From Actinomycetales bacterium (GTDB taxonomy: Bacteria; Actinomycetota; Actinomycetes; Actinomycetales; Microbacteriaceae), in the NCBI GenBank assembly GCA_015654575.1, contig JAATGR010000209.1:1-39136 (forward strand): 39,136 nt of DNA, read 5' to 3'. Of the stretch, positions 16,505 through 24,102 are shown piece by piece. Each line of letters starts with the position of its first letter. The stretch's first letter is position 1. The position numbers and the translations under genes are program-made. The notes under the pieces were generated by a model. That model ran no database searches and was not told where the DNA came from. It saw nothing but the letters and a program-made list of their open reading frames with translations.

Positions 16505-17203
16505 TCAGGCGCCGAGCGCCTCCCGCGCGGCGGGCAGCAGGTCGCGAAAGGTGTCGTCCAGATGCGACCGCACGAGGCCGCTGGCCGCCTCCGAGTCGCC
16601 CGAGGCCAGCGCGTCGACGATGAGTTCGTGCTCAGGCGACTGGCACGTCGCGCTCGCGCCGACGCGCGCCAGCAGCACGCGATAGCGGCCGATCTTGTCC
16701 CAGGTGGCGTCGAGGATCTGCGTCACGGTCCGGTTGCCGGATGCCGCATAGATGGCCTGGTGCAGCGTTCGGCTCCGGTCGTCCGCGATCGCACCGGCTG
16801 GAGCCGAGGTTTCCGGCTCTGCGGCGAGGATCGACCGGATGCGGTCGATCTCAACCGGGTCGGAACGCTCGGCGGCGATGCCCGCGGCAAGAGGCTCCAG
16901 TCCCAGACGGACGGTGTGCAGCTCTTCGAACTCCTCCAGCGACACCGCGGCGACCCGGGCGTCGCTGTGTGCCGGAAGGGTCACGAACTGCTCCGCCGCG
17001 AGCCGGCGCAATGCCTCCCGAACCGGTGTGGTCGACGCTCCCAACCAGGTGGCCAGCGGCTCCTGTTCGATGACCGATCCGGGCGGCAGATCGCAGGAGA
17101 GGATTCGGGCGCGGATCTCGCTGTAGGCCGCATCGGCCTTGGTCAGGCTCCGGTACGCGACCTGGTCGCGGGCGAAGACCGGCAGCGAATGCATGTGACT
17201 CAC
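16505..17203 (-). CDS. GntR-family regulator, FCD subfamily
   Basis: A 232-residue regulator with an N-terminal GntR winged helix (AYSEIRARILSCDLPPGSVIEQEPLATWLGASTTPVREALRRLAAEQFV) and a C-terminal all-helical FCD effector domain (VRLGLEPLAAGIAAERS...HQAIYAASGNRTVTQIL...HELIVDALASGDSEAASGLVRSHL). The FCD His residues that bind metal are present. GTG 17203 or ATG 17194 could be the start; neither has a strong ribosome site. It is the last gene of the ABC permease-aldehyde dehydrogenase operon, 28 bp after the dehydrogenase. It is the best candidate to bind the palindromes at 15890-15902 and 25800-25812, being next to the first of these (inference). Confidence 0.88.
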   Translation of the reverse strand: MSHMHSLPVFARDQVAYRSLTKADAAYSEIRARILSCDLPPGSVIEQEPLATWLGASTTPVREALRRLAAEQFVTLPAHSDARVAAVSLEEFEELHTVRLGLEPLAAGIAAERSDPVEIDRIRSILAAEPETSAPAGAIADDRSRTLHQAIYAASGNRTVTQILDATWDKIGRYRVLLARVGASATCQSPEHELIVDALASGDSEAASGLVRSHLDDTFRDLLPAAREALGA

Positions 17204-17231
17204 ACTATCCGCACGGTCGATTCCGGGAACC

Positions 17232-18710
17232 TCAGCCGGTGATGTCGACTGTGACGGACGTCACCTCGGTGTACGCCTCGATCCCCTCACGCCCGTACTC
17301 TTTACCCCAGCCCGACTGCCGGAAGCCCCCGAAGGGCATGTCCTCGTCCATGCCGAAGGCCGTGTTGATCCTGACCTCACCGGCCCTGATGCGCCGCGTC
17401 AGCCGGTGCGCGCGCGTGATGTCGCGGGTCCAGAGCGAGGACGAAAGGCCGTAGGGAGTGTCGTTTGCGAGCGCTGCGATCTCATCCAATGACGCGTCGC
17501 CGCTGAACGTGTGCGTGACCAGGACCGGCCCGAAGACCTCCTCCCGCGCGATCGTCAGCTCCGGGCGGACGGCGCGGAAGACGGTCGGCTCGACGAAGAA
17601 TCCGGGGCGCTGCAGCGCCCCGCCGCCGGCCACGAGCTCCGCACCGTCGGAGCACGCCTGCTCGACGAGGGAGAGGACCCGTTCCCGCTGCGCGGCGGAG
17701 ATGAGCGGACCGATCACGCTGTCCGGCTCGAACGCGCCGCCGACGCGAATCGTGCGCGCGATCTCCGCGATGCCGGACACCACCTCTTCGGCGATGTCCT
17801 CGTGCACGAACAGTCGGGACCCCGCTCCGCACACCTGGCCGGCGTTCGCGAAGATCCCCATGGCGGTTCCCGCGATCGCGCGTTCGAGATCGGCATCCGG
17901 GAAGATCACCACGGGTGATTTCCCTCCCAGCTCCAGCGTGATCCGTTTCAGGGTCCCGGCCACGGTCGTCAGCAGTCCCTTGCCGACCGCGGTCGAGCCG
18001 GTGAAGGTGATCTTGTCGACGAGCGGATGCTCGGCCAGGGCGTGACCCGCGACCGAACCGAGACCGGTGACGATGTTCACCACGCCGCGCGGCAGGTCCG
18101 CCTCAAGGATCAGCTCGCCCAGGCGGGTGGCGCTCAACGGAGTGAGCTCGGCGGGTTTGAGCACCGCCGTGCAGCCGGCCGCCAGCGCGGGAGCGAGCTT
18201 GGTCGCCGCCATGAGCAGGGGACTGTTCCACGGCACGATGAGTGCCGCGACCCCCAGCGGCCGGCGCAGGGTGAACGCGTGCCATTCGCCCGGAAGCGAG
18301 ACGTTCCTGGTGTCGCCGGACAGTTTGGTCGCCCAGCCGGCGTAATAGCGGAACGCTTCCGCGGACGCCGGCACCTCGACGTCGCGAGTCACGCGTAGCG
18401 GCTTGCCGGTGTCCAGGCTCTCCAGCAGCGCCAGCTCTTCCGCGTTCTCCTCGATGAGGTCGGCAATGCGGGTGAGCATCCGCGCGCGATCCTTCGGTCG
18501 CACGGAGGACCAGTTGCCCTCGAAGGCGCGCCGCGCCGCACGCACGGCGCGATCGACATCGGCCTTCCCCGCTGCGTACGCCGTGGCGATCGGCGCGCCC
18601 GTGGAGGGATCGACCACCGTGAGGACGTCGCTGGATCCCTCCACCCATGCGCCGTCGATGAGCAGCGCGAGCGTGGAGTCCAGCAGTGCAGGACGAAGAC
18701 GCTCAGACAT
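17232..18710 (-). CDS. Aldehyde dehydrogenase (betaine/aromatic aldehyde type)
   Basis: A 492-residue NAD(P)-dependent aldehyde dehydrogenase with Asn162 in VPWNSP, Glu260 in LELGGKSP and the nucleophile Cys294 in ANAGQVCGAGSR. SLDTGKPL and FGGFRQSGWGKE are standard. The ATG at 18710 overlaps the end of the upstream permease gene by 8 bp, so the enzyme is produced together with the transporter and probably acts on an aldehyde from the imported compound. The open frame extends further upstream, but that part overlaps the permease gene and is not protein-like. The substrate is unknown. Confidence 0.88.
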   Translation of the reverse strand: MSERLRPALLDSTLALLIDGAWVEGSSDVLTVVDPSTGAPIATAYAAGKADVDRAVRAARRAFEGNWSSVRPKDRARMLTRIADLIEENAEELALLESLDTGKPLRVTRDVEVPASAEAFRYYAGWATKLSGDTRNVSLPGEWHAFTLRRPLGVAALIVPWNSPLLMAATKLAPALAAGCTAVLKPAELTPLSATRLGELILEADLPRGVVNIVTGLGSVAGHALAEHPLVDKITFTGSTAVGKGLLTTVAGTLKRITLELGGKSPVVIFPDADLERAIAGTAMGIFANAGQVCGAGSRLFVHEDIAEEVVSGIAEIARTIRVGGAFEPDSVIGPLISAAQRERVLSLVEQACSDGAELVAGGGALQRPGFFVEPTVFRAVRPELTIAREEVFGPVLVTHTFSGDASLDEIAALANDTPYGLSSSLWTRDITRAHRLTRRIRAGEVRINTAFGMDEDMPFGGFRQSGWGKEYGREGIEAYTEVTSVTVDITG

Positions 18711-19584
18711 TCGACCCGCGTGCGTCGAAGCGCCGTCCGATCCAGTCCGCGATGAAGTTGATGGACAGCAGGGTGATGCACATGACGACGGCCGGGATGA
18801 TGACGATGAAGGGTGCCGATCGCAGCTCGCCGCGCCCATCGTTCATCATTCCGCCCCAGCTCGCCTGCGGCGACGGCACTCCCAGCCCGAGAAAGCTCAT
18901 CGCCCCCTCTGCGACGATGGCGATCGCGACCAACGTGATGGCGAAGGAGATCACGGTCGGCAGGATGTTGGGGAGGATATCCCGCAGCAGGATACGTCCG
19001 TTCCGCACGCCGATCGCCTTCGCCGCTTGCACGAAGTCGCGCTGCGCGTAGGTTTTCGCGGCCGCCCGGGCCACGCGCGCCACCATCGGGACGGAGACGA
19101 CGCCGAGTGCGATGGTGAGGGTCCACAGGCTCGGGCCCAGGAACGCGGTCAGTGCGATCAGGGCGATAAGCGCGGGGAATGCGAGAACGATGTCGATGAC
19201 CCAGCTCAGCGCGCGGTCCACCGCGCCGGAGAAATATCCCGCGCAGGCGCCGATCGCACTGCCGATGACCAGCGCGATGAGGCCAGATCCGACCCCCACC
19301 ACCAGACTCACTCCCGCTCCGGACACGAGCCGGGCGAGCATGTCGCGGCCGAGGTTGTCCGTCCCGAGCGGATGAGTCCAGTCTGTGAAAGGAAACAACC
19401 GAACCGCGGAGTAGTCCGAAGCCCCCGGATCAGGCAAAGGCAGGAACGATTGGAACACCACGACGAGGACCACGAGGGACATCCACGCGATCGACAGCAC
19501 CACAATGCCGGGGATTCTGCCCTGGCTGTCGCGACGCGGCTCGACGGGGATGGATGCGGTCAGCGTTCTTGCTGCGTCGGTCAT
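18703..19584 (-). CDS. ABC transporter permease, DppC/OppC type
   Basis: A 293-residue inner-membrane permease of the peptide/nickel importer family. A first membrane helix (IVVLSIAWMSLVVLVVVFQSFLP) precedes the conserved HPLGTDNLGRDMLARLVSGA, and the coupling loop is visible in AAAKTYAQRDFVQAAKAIGVRNGRILLRDILPN; SFLGLGVPSPQASWGGMM is typical for this subunit. The ATG at 19584 overlaps the DppB-type permease stop in ATGA, which fixes the start. It pairs with the permease encoded upstream and, by inference, the fused ATPase on the other strand. In this genome context the transported compound may be an aromatic or amide conjugate rather than a peptide. Confidence 0.9.
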   Translation of the reverse strand: MTDAARTLTASIPVEPRRDSQGRIPGIVVLSIAWMSLVVLVVVFQSFLPLPDPGASDYSAVRLFPFTDWTHPLGTDNLGRDMLARLVSGAGVSLVVGVGSGLIALVIGSAIGACAGYFSGAVDRALSWVIDIVLAFPALIALIALTAFLGPSLWTLTIALGVVSVPMVARVARAAAKTYAQRDFVQAAKAIGVRNGRILLRDILPNILPTVISFAITLVAIAIVAEGAMSFLGLGVPSPQASWGGMMNDGRGELRSAPFIVIIPAVVMCITLLSINFIADWIGRRFDARGSNV

Positions 19585-20531
19585 GCGGCTCCTCGCACTC
19601 GGGGATCGATAGCCAGGTGGACCAGATCGGCCGCGAAGTTGGCGACGACATAAGCGACCGCGAACACGAGGACGAGGCCCTGGACCATGACGTAGTCCCG
19701 ACTGTCGATCGCATTCAGCAGCAGCGTGCCCAAGCCGTTGATCCCACAGATAACCTCGACGACGACGGTTGCTCCGAGCAGCACCCCGAAATTGATGCCG
19801 ACGACGGTCACCAGCGGGGGCAGGGAGGGCTTCAGCCCGAAGCTCCACAGGAGCCGTCGCCGGGAATATCCGAGCGACTTACCCACCAGCATGTACTCCA
19901 TCTGGAGGGTCTCGATCATCGACCCGCGCAGGACGCGGACATACATCGCGACGAGGAGCGCGCTGATCGCCACGCAGGGGATCGTGAGTGAGATGAGGCT
20001 CGACCATAGGCCATCGCTGAGCGGGACGTATCCGAGCGAGGGGAGCCACCCCAGACCGACGGCGAAGATCAGCACGCCGAAAATGGCGAGCACGTAGTTC
20101 GGGATCGCCTGCAGCGCGAAGGTGACTGCGGCGATGGATCGGTCTATCCACCGGTCGCGACGGGGCGCGACATACAGGGCGACGGGGACGGCGACCACGA
20201 GGCTCAGTACTTGCGCCATCACCACGAGTTGCACGGTCGGGGCCAATCGGTCGGCGATCGCTGCACCGATCGGCTGATTGGTGCGGAAAGAGGTTCCGAA
20301 ATCGCCGTGCAGGACCCCGCCCAGCCAGGTCGTGTACTGCTGCCAGAGGGGCAGATCCAGGCCCAGGTTCTTCCTGATCGCCTCAAGGGTCGCCGGATCC
20401 GTGTTCCCGGTCGTCGCCGCGATCGCCAGTGCCGGGTCCCCCGGCAGTAGCCGGATCAGCAGAAATGTGAGCACGCTGATCCCGAAGAGCACGACCACCA
20501 GGTGCACGAGTCTCAGGGCGAAATCCTTCAT
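19581..20531 (-). CDS. ABC transporter permease, DppB/OppB type
   Basis: A 316-residue permease starting MKDFALRLVHLVVVLFGISVLTFLLIRLLPGDPA, the standard N-terminal helix and loop of DppB-type subunits. GTSFRTNQPIGAAIADRLAPTVQL and the coupling loop LRGSMIETLQMEYMLVGKSLGYSRRRLLWSFGLKPSLPPL follow. ATG 20531 has GGGAGAACC upstream; an in-frame ATG at 20555 is possible. It opens a four-gene operon: permease, permease, aldehyde dehydrogenase, GntR. A separate promoter lies in the 127 bp between it and the SnoaL-like gene. Confidence 0.9.
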   Translation of the reverse strand: MKDFALRLVHLVVVLFGISVLTFLLIRLLPGDPALAIAATTGNTDPATLEAIRKNLGLDLPLWQQYTTWLGGVLHGDFGTSFRTNQPIGAAIADRLAPTVQLVVMAQVLSLVVAVPVALYVAPRRDRWIDRSIAAVTFALQAIPNYVLAIFGVLIFAVGLGWLPSLGYVPLSDGLWSSLISLTIPCVAISALLVAMYVRVLRGSMIETLQMEYMLVGKSLGYSRRRLLWSFGLKPSLPPLVTVVGINFGVLLGATVVVEVICGINGLGTLLLNAIDSRDYVMVQGLVLVFAVAYVVANFAADLVHLAIDPRVRGAA

Positions 20532-20596
20532 GGTTCTCCCGCGGTATGTCTTCATCGACAACGCATCGATCGCCCGTGCCGGGCGACCATCCGGGC

Positions 20597-20649
20597 CAGT
20601 CTAGGTCGGCGTCGCCGGCCGTATGAGATGGAATGACGGCCCACTCATA
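20597..20649 (-). promoter_or_regulatory. Probable promoter of the permease operon
   Basis: CAGTCTAGGTCGG at 20597-20609 (minus-strand -10 TAGACT) is identical to the 13 bases at 23154-23166 before the binding-protein gene. Upstream of it TATGAG (20622-20627) and CTCATA (20644-20649) are inverted copies that could hold a regulator. Confidence 0.5.
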
Positions 20650-20658
20650 TGCCCCCGG

Positions 20659-21354
20659 CTATGACCGTTGTGCGCCCCGGTTCGCGGGACCGGGAGGCCG
20701 ACGGGGTACTGCGTCGGGGGCCGTTTGAGTGACATCCCAGTGCTCCACGATGCGTCCTTCGACGAGTCGGAAGACATCGCACACCAGGCGCAGCGTTTCG
20801 CCCGGGTCTTGCCGGGCTTCCCGATGGACCAAGACCAGATCATCGTCGGCGATGAGGTGGCGCAGCCGAGAGCTCGCATGCGGATGCGCGGCGAAGCGGC
20901 GGCGAAAGCCGTCGCGGATGAAGTCGACGCCGTCCGGAGCCCCCGGGGCATGCTGGAGATACATGTCGCCGCGGAAGTAGCGATCGATGGCTTCGTCGAC
21001 GCGGTGCTGTTCGAACAGCAGTCGTTGCATGTCGAGGACGGTGCGTCGGTTTGCTGCCACGTGCGCACGGTCTGTTTCGCCGAGGACCTGTTCCAGCCCA
21101 TCGAGTTCGCCCCGGCGAGCCGGTGCGGCTGGAGCCTCTTGTCGTGAGATCTCCCAGCGACCGAACACTCGCTCCCGCCGCTGACGCATGATTATGGCGA
21201 CGACGGAGGCGGTCTGCCCGTCGCCGTCGCGGCGCCCGAGGGCTGCAGTGAGGTCGTCATCGGCGAGGATGCGAACGATTTCGCTCATGCGGCCGGGTCC
21301 GCTTGCGTGAGCATGCGTGATCTGCCGTGCGCGCTCATGGTCGGAGATCGGCAC
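20659..21354 (-). CDS. SnoaL-like (NTF2-fold) protein with an N-terminal extension
   Basis: A 231-residue protein. The C-terminal 125 residues (RRTVLDMQRLLFEQHRVDEAIDRYF, YLQHAPGAPDGVDFIRDGF, LVCDVFRLVEGRIVEHWDV) are a SnoaL-like NTF2 domain of the type often annotated as a predicted aldol-condensation or hydratase-like enzyme. The first 100 residues (from MPISDHERARQITHAHAS) are extra and I do not recognise them; ordinary members have about 125-150 residues. The GTG start at 21354 is fixed by AAGGAGG eight bases upstream. It follows the binding-protein gene past a strong terminator. Its function is unknown. Isomerase, hydratase or dehydratase roles are known for relatives in catabolic clusters. 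Confidence 0.72.
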   Translation of the reverse strand: MPISDHERARQITHAHASGPGRMSEIVRILADDDLTAALGRRDGDGQTASVVAIIMRQRRERVFGRWEISRQEAPAAPARRGELDGLEQVLGETDRAHVAANRRTVLDMQRLLFEQHRVDEAIDRYFRGDMYLQHAPGAPDGVDFIRDGFRRRFAAHPHASSRLRHLIADDDLVLVHREARQDPGETLRLVCDVFRLVEGRIVEHWDVTQTAPDAVPRRPPGPANRGAQRS

Positions 21355-21380
21355 GACGACGTCCTCCTTGTGGATTCGAT

Positions 21381-21418
21381 GGCTGTGCCCGGGACGCTAA
21401 TGCGTCCCGGGCACAGCC
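21381..21418 (-). terminator. 17-bp stem hairpin after the binding-protein gene
   Basis: Bases 21381-21397 and 21402-21418 are perfect inverted copies with a TAAT loop. The hairpin begins 17 nt after the lipoprotein stop codon and ends 27 nt before the SnoaL-like start. There is no long U-tract, so stopping may be partial. It would raise binding-protein mRNA above that of the genes behind it. Confidence 0.8.
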
Positions 21419-21434
21419 AGTGTGGCCCCAGTGG

Positions 21435-23042
21435 CTATTGGCTCACCCACACCTGCCGTAGGTCGAACATCTCCGATGAGGTCGCATTCGGGTCGCCGTC
21501 GGGGAATCCGAGCACGTTCGAACCTAGGACGCGGCCGAGGCCACCACTCGCGATGGGCACGACGGGCAGCCATTCAGCCAGCACGTCGAGCATCGCCGGT
21601 ATCAGCGCCTGGCGTGCCTCGTCGGACGAAGCGGAATCGACCTGCTCGATGAGGGCATCGAAGTCGGGGTTCGTCCCGGATCCGAAGTTGTAGAAGGTCG
21701 CTCCGAACGCCTGGCTGAAGATCTTCGTCGTCTCCGCGGGGAAGGACCGGTCCTGCAGCATCGCGTCGAAATCGCCGGACACGATGTTCGCGATCTGCGT
21801 CGCAGGCTCGACCGCGACGGGCTGCAAGTCGATGCCGACGGCGGCGAGCTGCTGCTGCAGCAGCTCACCGATCTCGGCGGACTCTTGGAGCTGGTTCGTC
21901 ATGAGCTGGATCGAGATATCCGTCACGCCGGTCTCCGCCTTGTACTCGTCGATGAGTTCCGTCGCCTTCGCCGGGTCATACTGCGGAACAAACCCGCTCT
22001 CGTAGAACGGCTGAGACGGGACGAGGAAACTGTCCATCACTGTTCCCCGACCGTCCCAGAGCACCTGGTTGATGGCGTCACGGTTGATCGCGTAGCTGAT
22101 TGCCTCACGGATGCGGATGTCAGAGAGGTACTCGTTCTCGATGTTCGGCTGGAACAGGTAGCCGCCGTACCAGGGCTCTTCCAAGCCCGTCACCCCTTGC
22201 TCCTCGGCGTCGTCCAGGAGGGAGAGCGAAGACACCGACGCAGCATCCAGGTCGCCCGAGACGACGCCCGTGACGCGAGACTGCTCGTCTAGCACGGGGG
22301 TCAGGGTCACGGAGTCGAGGTAGGGCAGCTCCGGGTCCCAGTAGGACTCGTTGCGGGAGAGCTCAATGTCGCCGTCGGGGGTGAACGAGTCGACGACGAA
22401 CGGACCGGCCCCGACTGGGTTCAGCGCGAAGTCCGCGCCTTCCGATTCGACGGCGGTGGGCGAGGGGATCATCGACATCGAGCCTTGCGCGAGCAGGAGC
22501 GAGAACTGCGAGTTCGCCCCGCTGAGCGTGAACTGCACCGTCAGAGGATCGATGGCGACCATCGAGGTGATGGTGCGGGCGTCGGTGGCTGACAGCGACA
22601 CCGAGTCGGCAGCAGCAACCCGCTGGATCTGCGCGATGACTGCATCGGCGTCGAAGTCTGTGCCGTCGGAGAACACGACGCCGTCGCGCAGCGCAAGGGT
22701 CCAAACGATGTTGTCGTCGGTCGTGATCCCCTCCGCGAGGCCCGCGCCGACGGTACCATCGGGCTGCACCTCGAGCAGGTGGTCGTAGACCGCCGACAGT
22801 GCGAACTCGGTGGAGCCGCCAATGGCGGCGGCGGGGTCCAGGGTGGGAACGGAGAAGGACATCCCGTAGGCGAAAGAACCGCCACGGACGGGATCGCCGA
22901 TGGCGAGCTGTTGCCCGCCGTAACTGCCCACGGTGATGTCGTCGTCGGTGGAAGATCCGCCGGTGTTGCCGGAACAGGCGGTGAGAGAGAGCGCCGCGAC
23001 CACTAGGGTCGCCAACGCCGCCGTGCGAGGGAACGCGAACAA
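21435..23042 (-). CDS. Extracellular solute-binding lipoprotein, family 5 (Opp/Dpp type)
   Basis: A 535-residue ABC-importer binding protein. A signal peptide (FPRTAALATLVVAALSLTAC) ends in the lipobox LTAC, so the mature protein should be anchored by its Cys outside the membrane. GGSFAYGMSFSVPTLDPA, YDHLLEVQPDGTVGAGLAEG, WTLALRDGVVFSDGTDFDADAV and IREAISYAINRDAI are standard SBP_bac_5 text. I place the start at TTG 23042: it has AAGGAGG eight bases upstream and gives a normal signal peptide, while an earlier start would add 44 arginine-rich residues. It serves the permeases downstream and the ATPase on the opposite strand. Its ligand cannot be read from sequence. Confidence 0.9.
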   Translation of the reverse strand: MFAFPRTAALATLVVAALSLTACSGNTGGSSTDDDITVGSYGGQQLAIGDPVRGGSFAYGMSFSVPTLDPAAAIGGSTEFALSAVYDHLLEVQPDGTVGAGLAEGITTDDNIVWTLALRDGVVFSDGTDFDADAVIAQIQRVAAADSVSLSATDARTITSMVAIDPLTVQFTLSGANSQFSLLLAQGSMSMIPSPTAVESEGADFALNPVGAGPFVVDSFTPDGDIELSRNESYWDPELPYLDSVTLTPVLDEQSRVTGVVSGDLDAASVSSLSLLDDAEEQGVTGLEEPWYGGYLFQPNIENEYLSDIRIREAISYAINRDAINQVLWDGRGTVMDSFLVPSQPFYESGFVPQYDPAKATELIDEYKAETGVTDISIQLMTNQLQESAEIGELLQQQLAAVGIDLQPVAVEPATQIANIVSGDFDAMLQDRSFPAETTKIFSQAFGATFYNFGSGTNPDFDALIEQVDSASSDEARQALIPAMLDVLAEWLPVVPIASGGLGRVLGSNVLGFPDGDPNATSSEMFDLRQVWVSQ

Positions 23043-23355
23043 GGCTGCTGCCTCCTTGCAGTGAAGGATCCGGAGAGTTCCGCGACGTCGGTGTCGCGGA
23101 TCGGATCTCGCGGGGGACGTGATGCTGCGGACGTCTTCCCCCCGGATCGCGCTCAGTCTAGGTCGGTCGGACACGCCGAAATATATGGATCTTGGCGCTA
23201 TTCATGGTGATTGCGCAATAGGTGCCGCGGGCGTCATTCATCGCGCCCGGAGATGGATGGCGCCCGCGTTTGTCTTGGTCGTCCCGCGGTGCGCTCCTAG
23301 GGTGAGAGCAGCCGTTCGCAGGAGCGCGCGCCGTGCCGGAACGAAGGAGTTCAGG
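23043..23355. promoter_or_regulatory. Divergent control region between the binding protein and SDR-ATPase genes
   Basis: This 313-bp gap holds the control signals of two transcription units. On the minus strand the -10 TAGACT lies in CAGTCTAGGTCGG (23154-23166), identical to the permease-operon promoter core. On the plus strand TTGGTC (23275-23280) and TAGGGT (23298-23303), 17 bp apart, suit the SDR gene. ATTGCGCAAT (23210-23219) is a perfect palindrome midway, placed to serve both sides. I see no coding sequence in it. Confidence 0.55.
23067..23107 (-). promoter_or_regulatory. Two-part hairpin in the leader of the binding-protein mRNA
   Basis: GATCCG (23067-23072) pairs with CGGATC (23102-23107), and CCGCGAC (23080-23086) pairs with GTCGCGG (23093-23099) around a 6-nt loop. 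It ends about 10 nt before the AAGGAGG ribosome site and lies within a leader of roughly 110 nt. It may stabilise the message or control its translation. Confidence 0.5.
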
Positions 23356-24102
23356 ATGTCGCTGGAAGGCAGGATCGCCGTCGTCACCGGAGGTGCCCGC
23401 GGGATCGGCAGGGCGCTCGCAGAGGGGCTGGCGCGCGACGGCGCCGACATCGTCTCGCTCGATCTGGGGGATTCGGCGGAGCTCGTCGCCACGGTGGAAT
23501 CGTTGGGGCGTCGGGCGATCGGCGTACCGACGGACGTGGCCTCTCCGGATTCGGTGTTCGCCGCAGCCGAGACGGTGGCAGCGCGGCTCGGACCGGCTCA
23601 CATCCTGGTGAACAACGCCGGCCTGCATCCGCATCAGACCTCGTTTGCGGACACCACTTGGGAGCTGTGGTCGAGGACGATGCGCGTCAATCTCGACGCG
23701 ATGTTCCTGACCGCTAAGGCATTCTCCCCGCAGCTGGAAGCGAACGGTTGGGGGCGGATCATCAACATGTCCTCGTCGGTCGTGAATGTCGCACCGCTCG
23801 GCGGTGTGCACTACATCGCCTCCAAAGCGGGCGTGCTCGGGCTTACGCGCGCCCTGGCGCGCGAACTCGGTCCCCACATCACCGTGAACGCGCTCGCGCC
23901 GAGTCTGGTGAACACCCCCGGGCTGTCCGAGACCGGTCTGGCGCCGGACGTGTATGACGCCGTCGTCTCGGCCCAGGTCGTGCAGGAGCTCACGGATGCC
24001 ACAGACCTGGCCGGGCTGGTGGTGTTCCTGTGCTCCGAGCAGGCCCGATTCTTCACCGGACAGCACTTCCACATCGACGGCGGGATGGTTTTCGGTGACT
24101 GA
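23356..24102 (+). CDS. Short-chain dehydrogenase/reductase (FabG-like)
   Basis: A 248-residue classical SDR with TGGARGIG (11-18), NNAG (86-89), the catalytic Ser in NMSSS (139-141), and Tyr153 and Lys157 in YIASK. It ends FFTGQHFHIDGGMVFGD, the usual C-terminus of FabG-like alcohol dehydrogenases. Asp36 after strand 2 favours NAD(H). ATG 23356 has AGGAG at good spacing; the open frame upstream of it lies in the promoter region. It overlaps the ABC ATPase gene by 8 bp, so it is translated with the transporter. It probably oxidises a secondary alcohol of the imported compound. Confidence 0.88.
   Translation: MSLEGRIAVVTGGARGIGRALAEGLARDGADIVSLDLGDSAELVATVESLGRRAIGVPTDVASPDSVFAAAETVAARLGPAHILVNNAGLHPHQTSFADTTWELWSRTMRVNLDAMFLTAKAFSPQLEANGWGRIINMSSSVVNVAPLGGVHYIASKAGVLGLTRALARELGPHITVNALAPSLVNTPGLSETGLAPDVYDAVVSAQVVQELTDATDLAGLVVFLCSEQARFFTGQHFHIDGGMVFGD

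Noticed and set aside
23043..23174. An N-terminal extension of the binding lipoprotein upstream of TTG 23042
   Set aside because: It would put 44 arginine-rich residues before the signal peptide and ignores the strong AAGGAGG site placed for the TTG.
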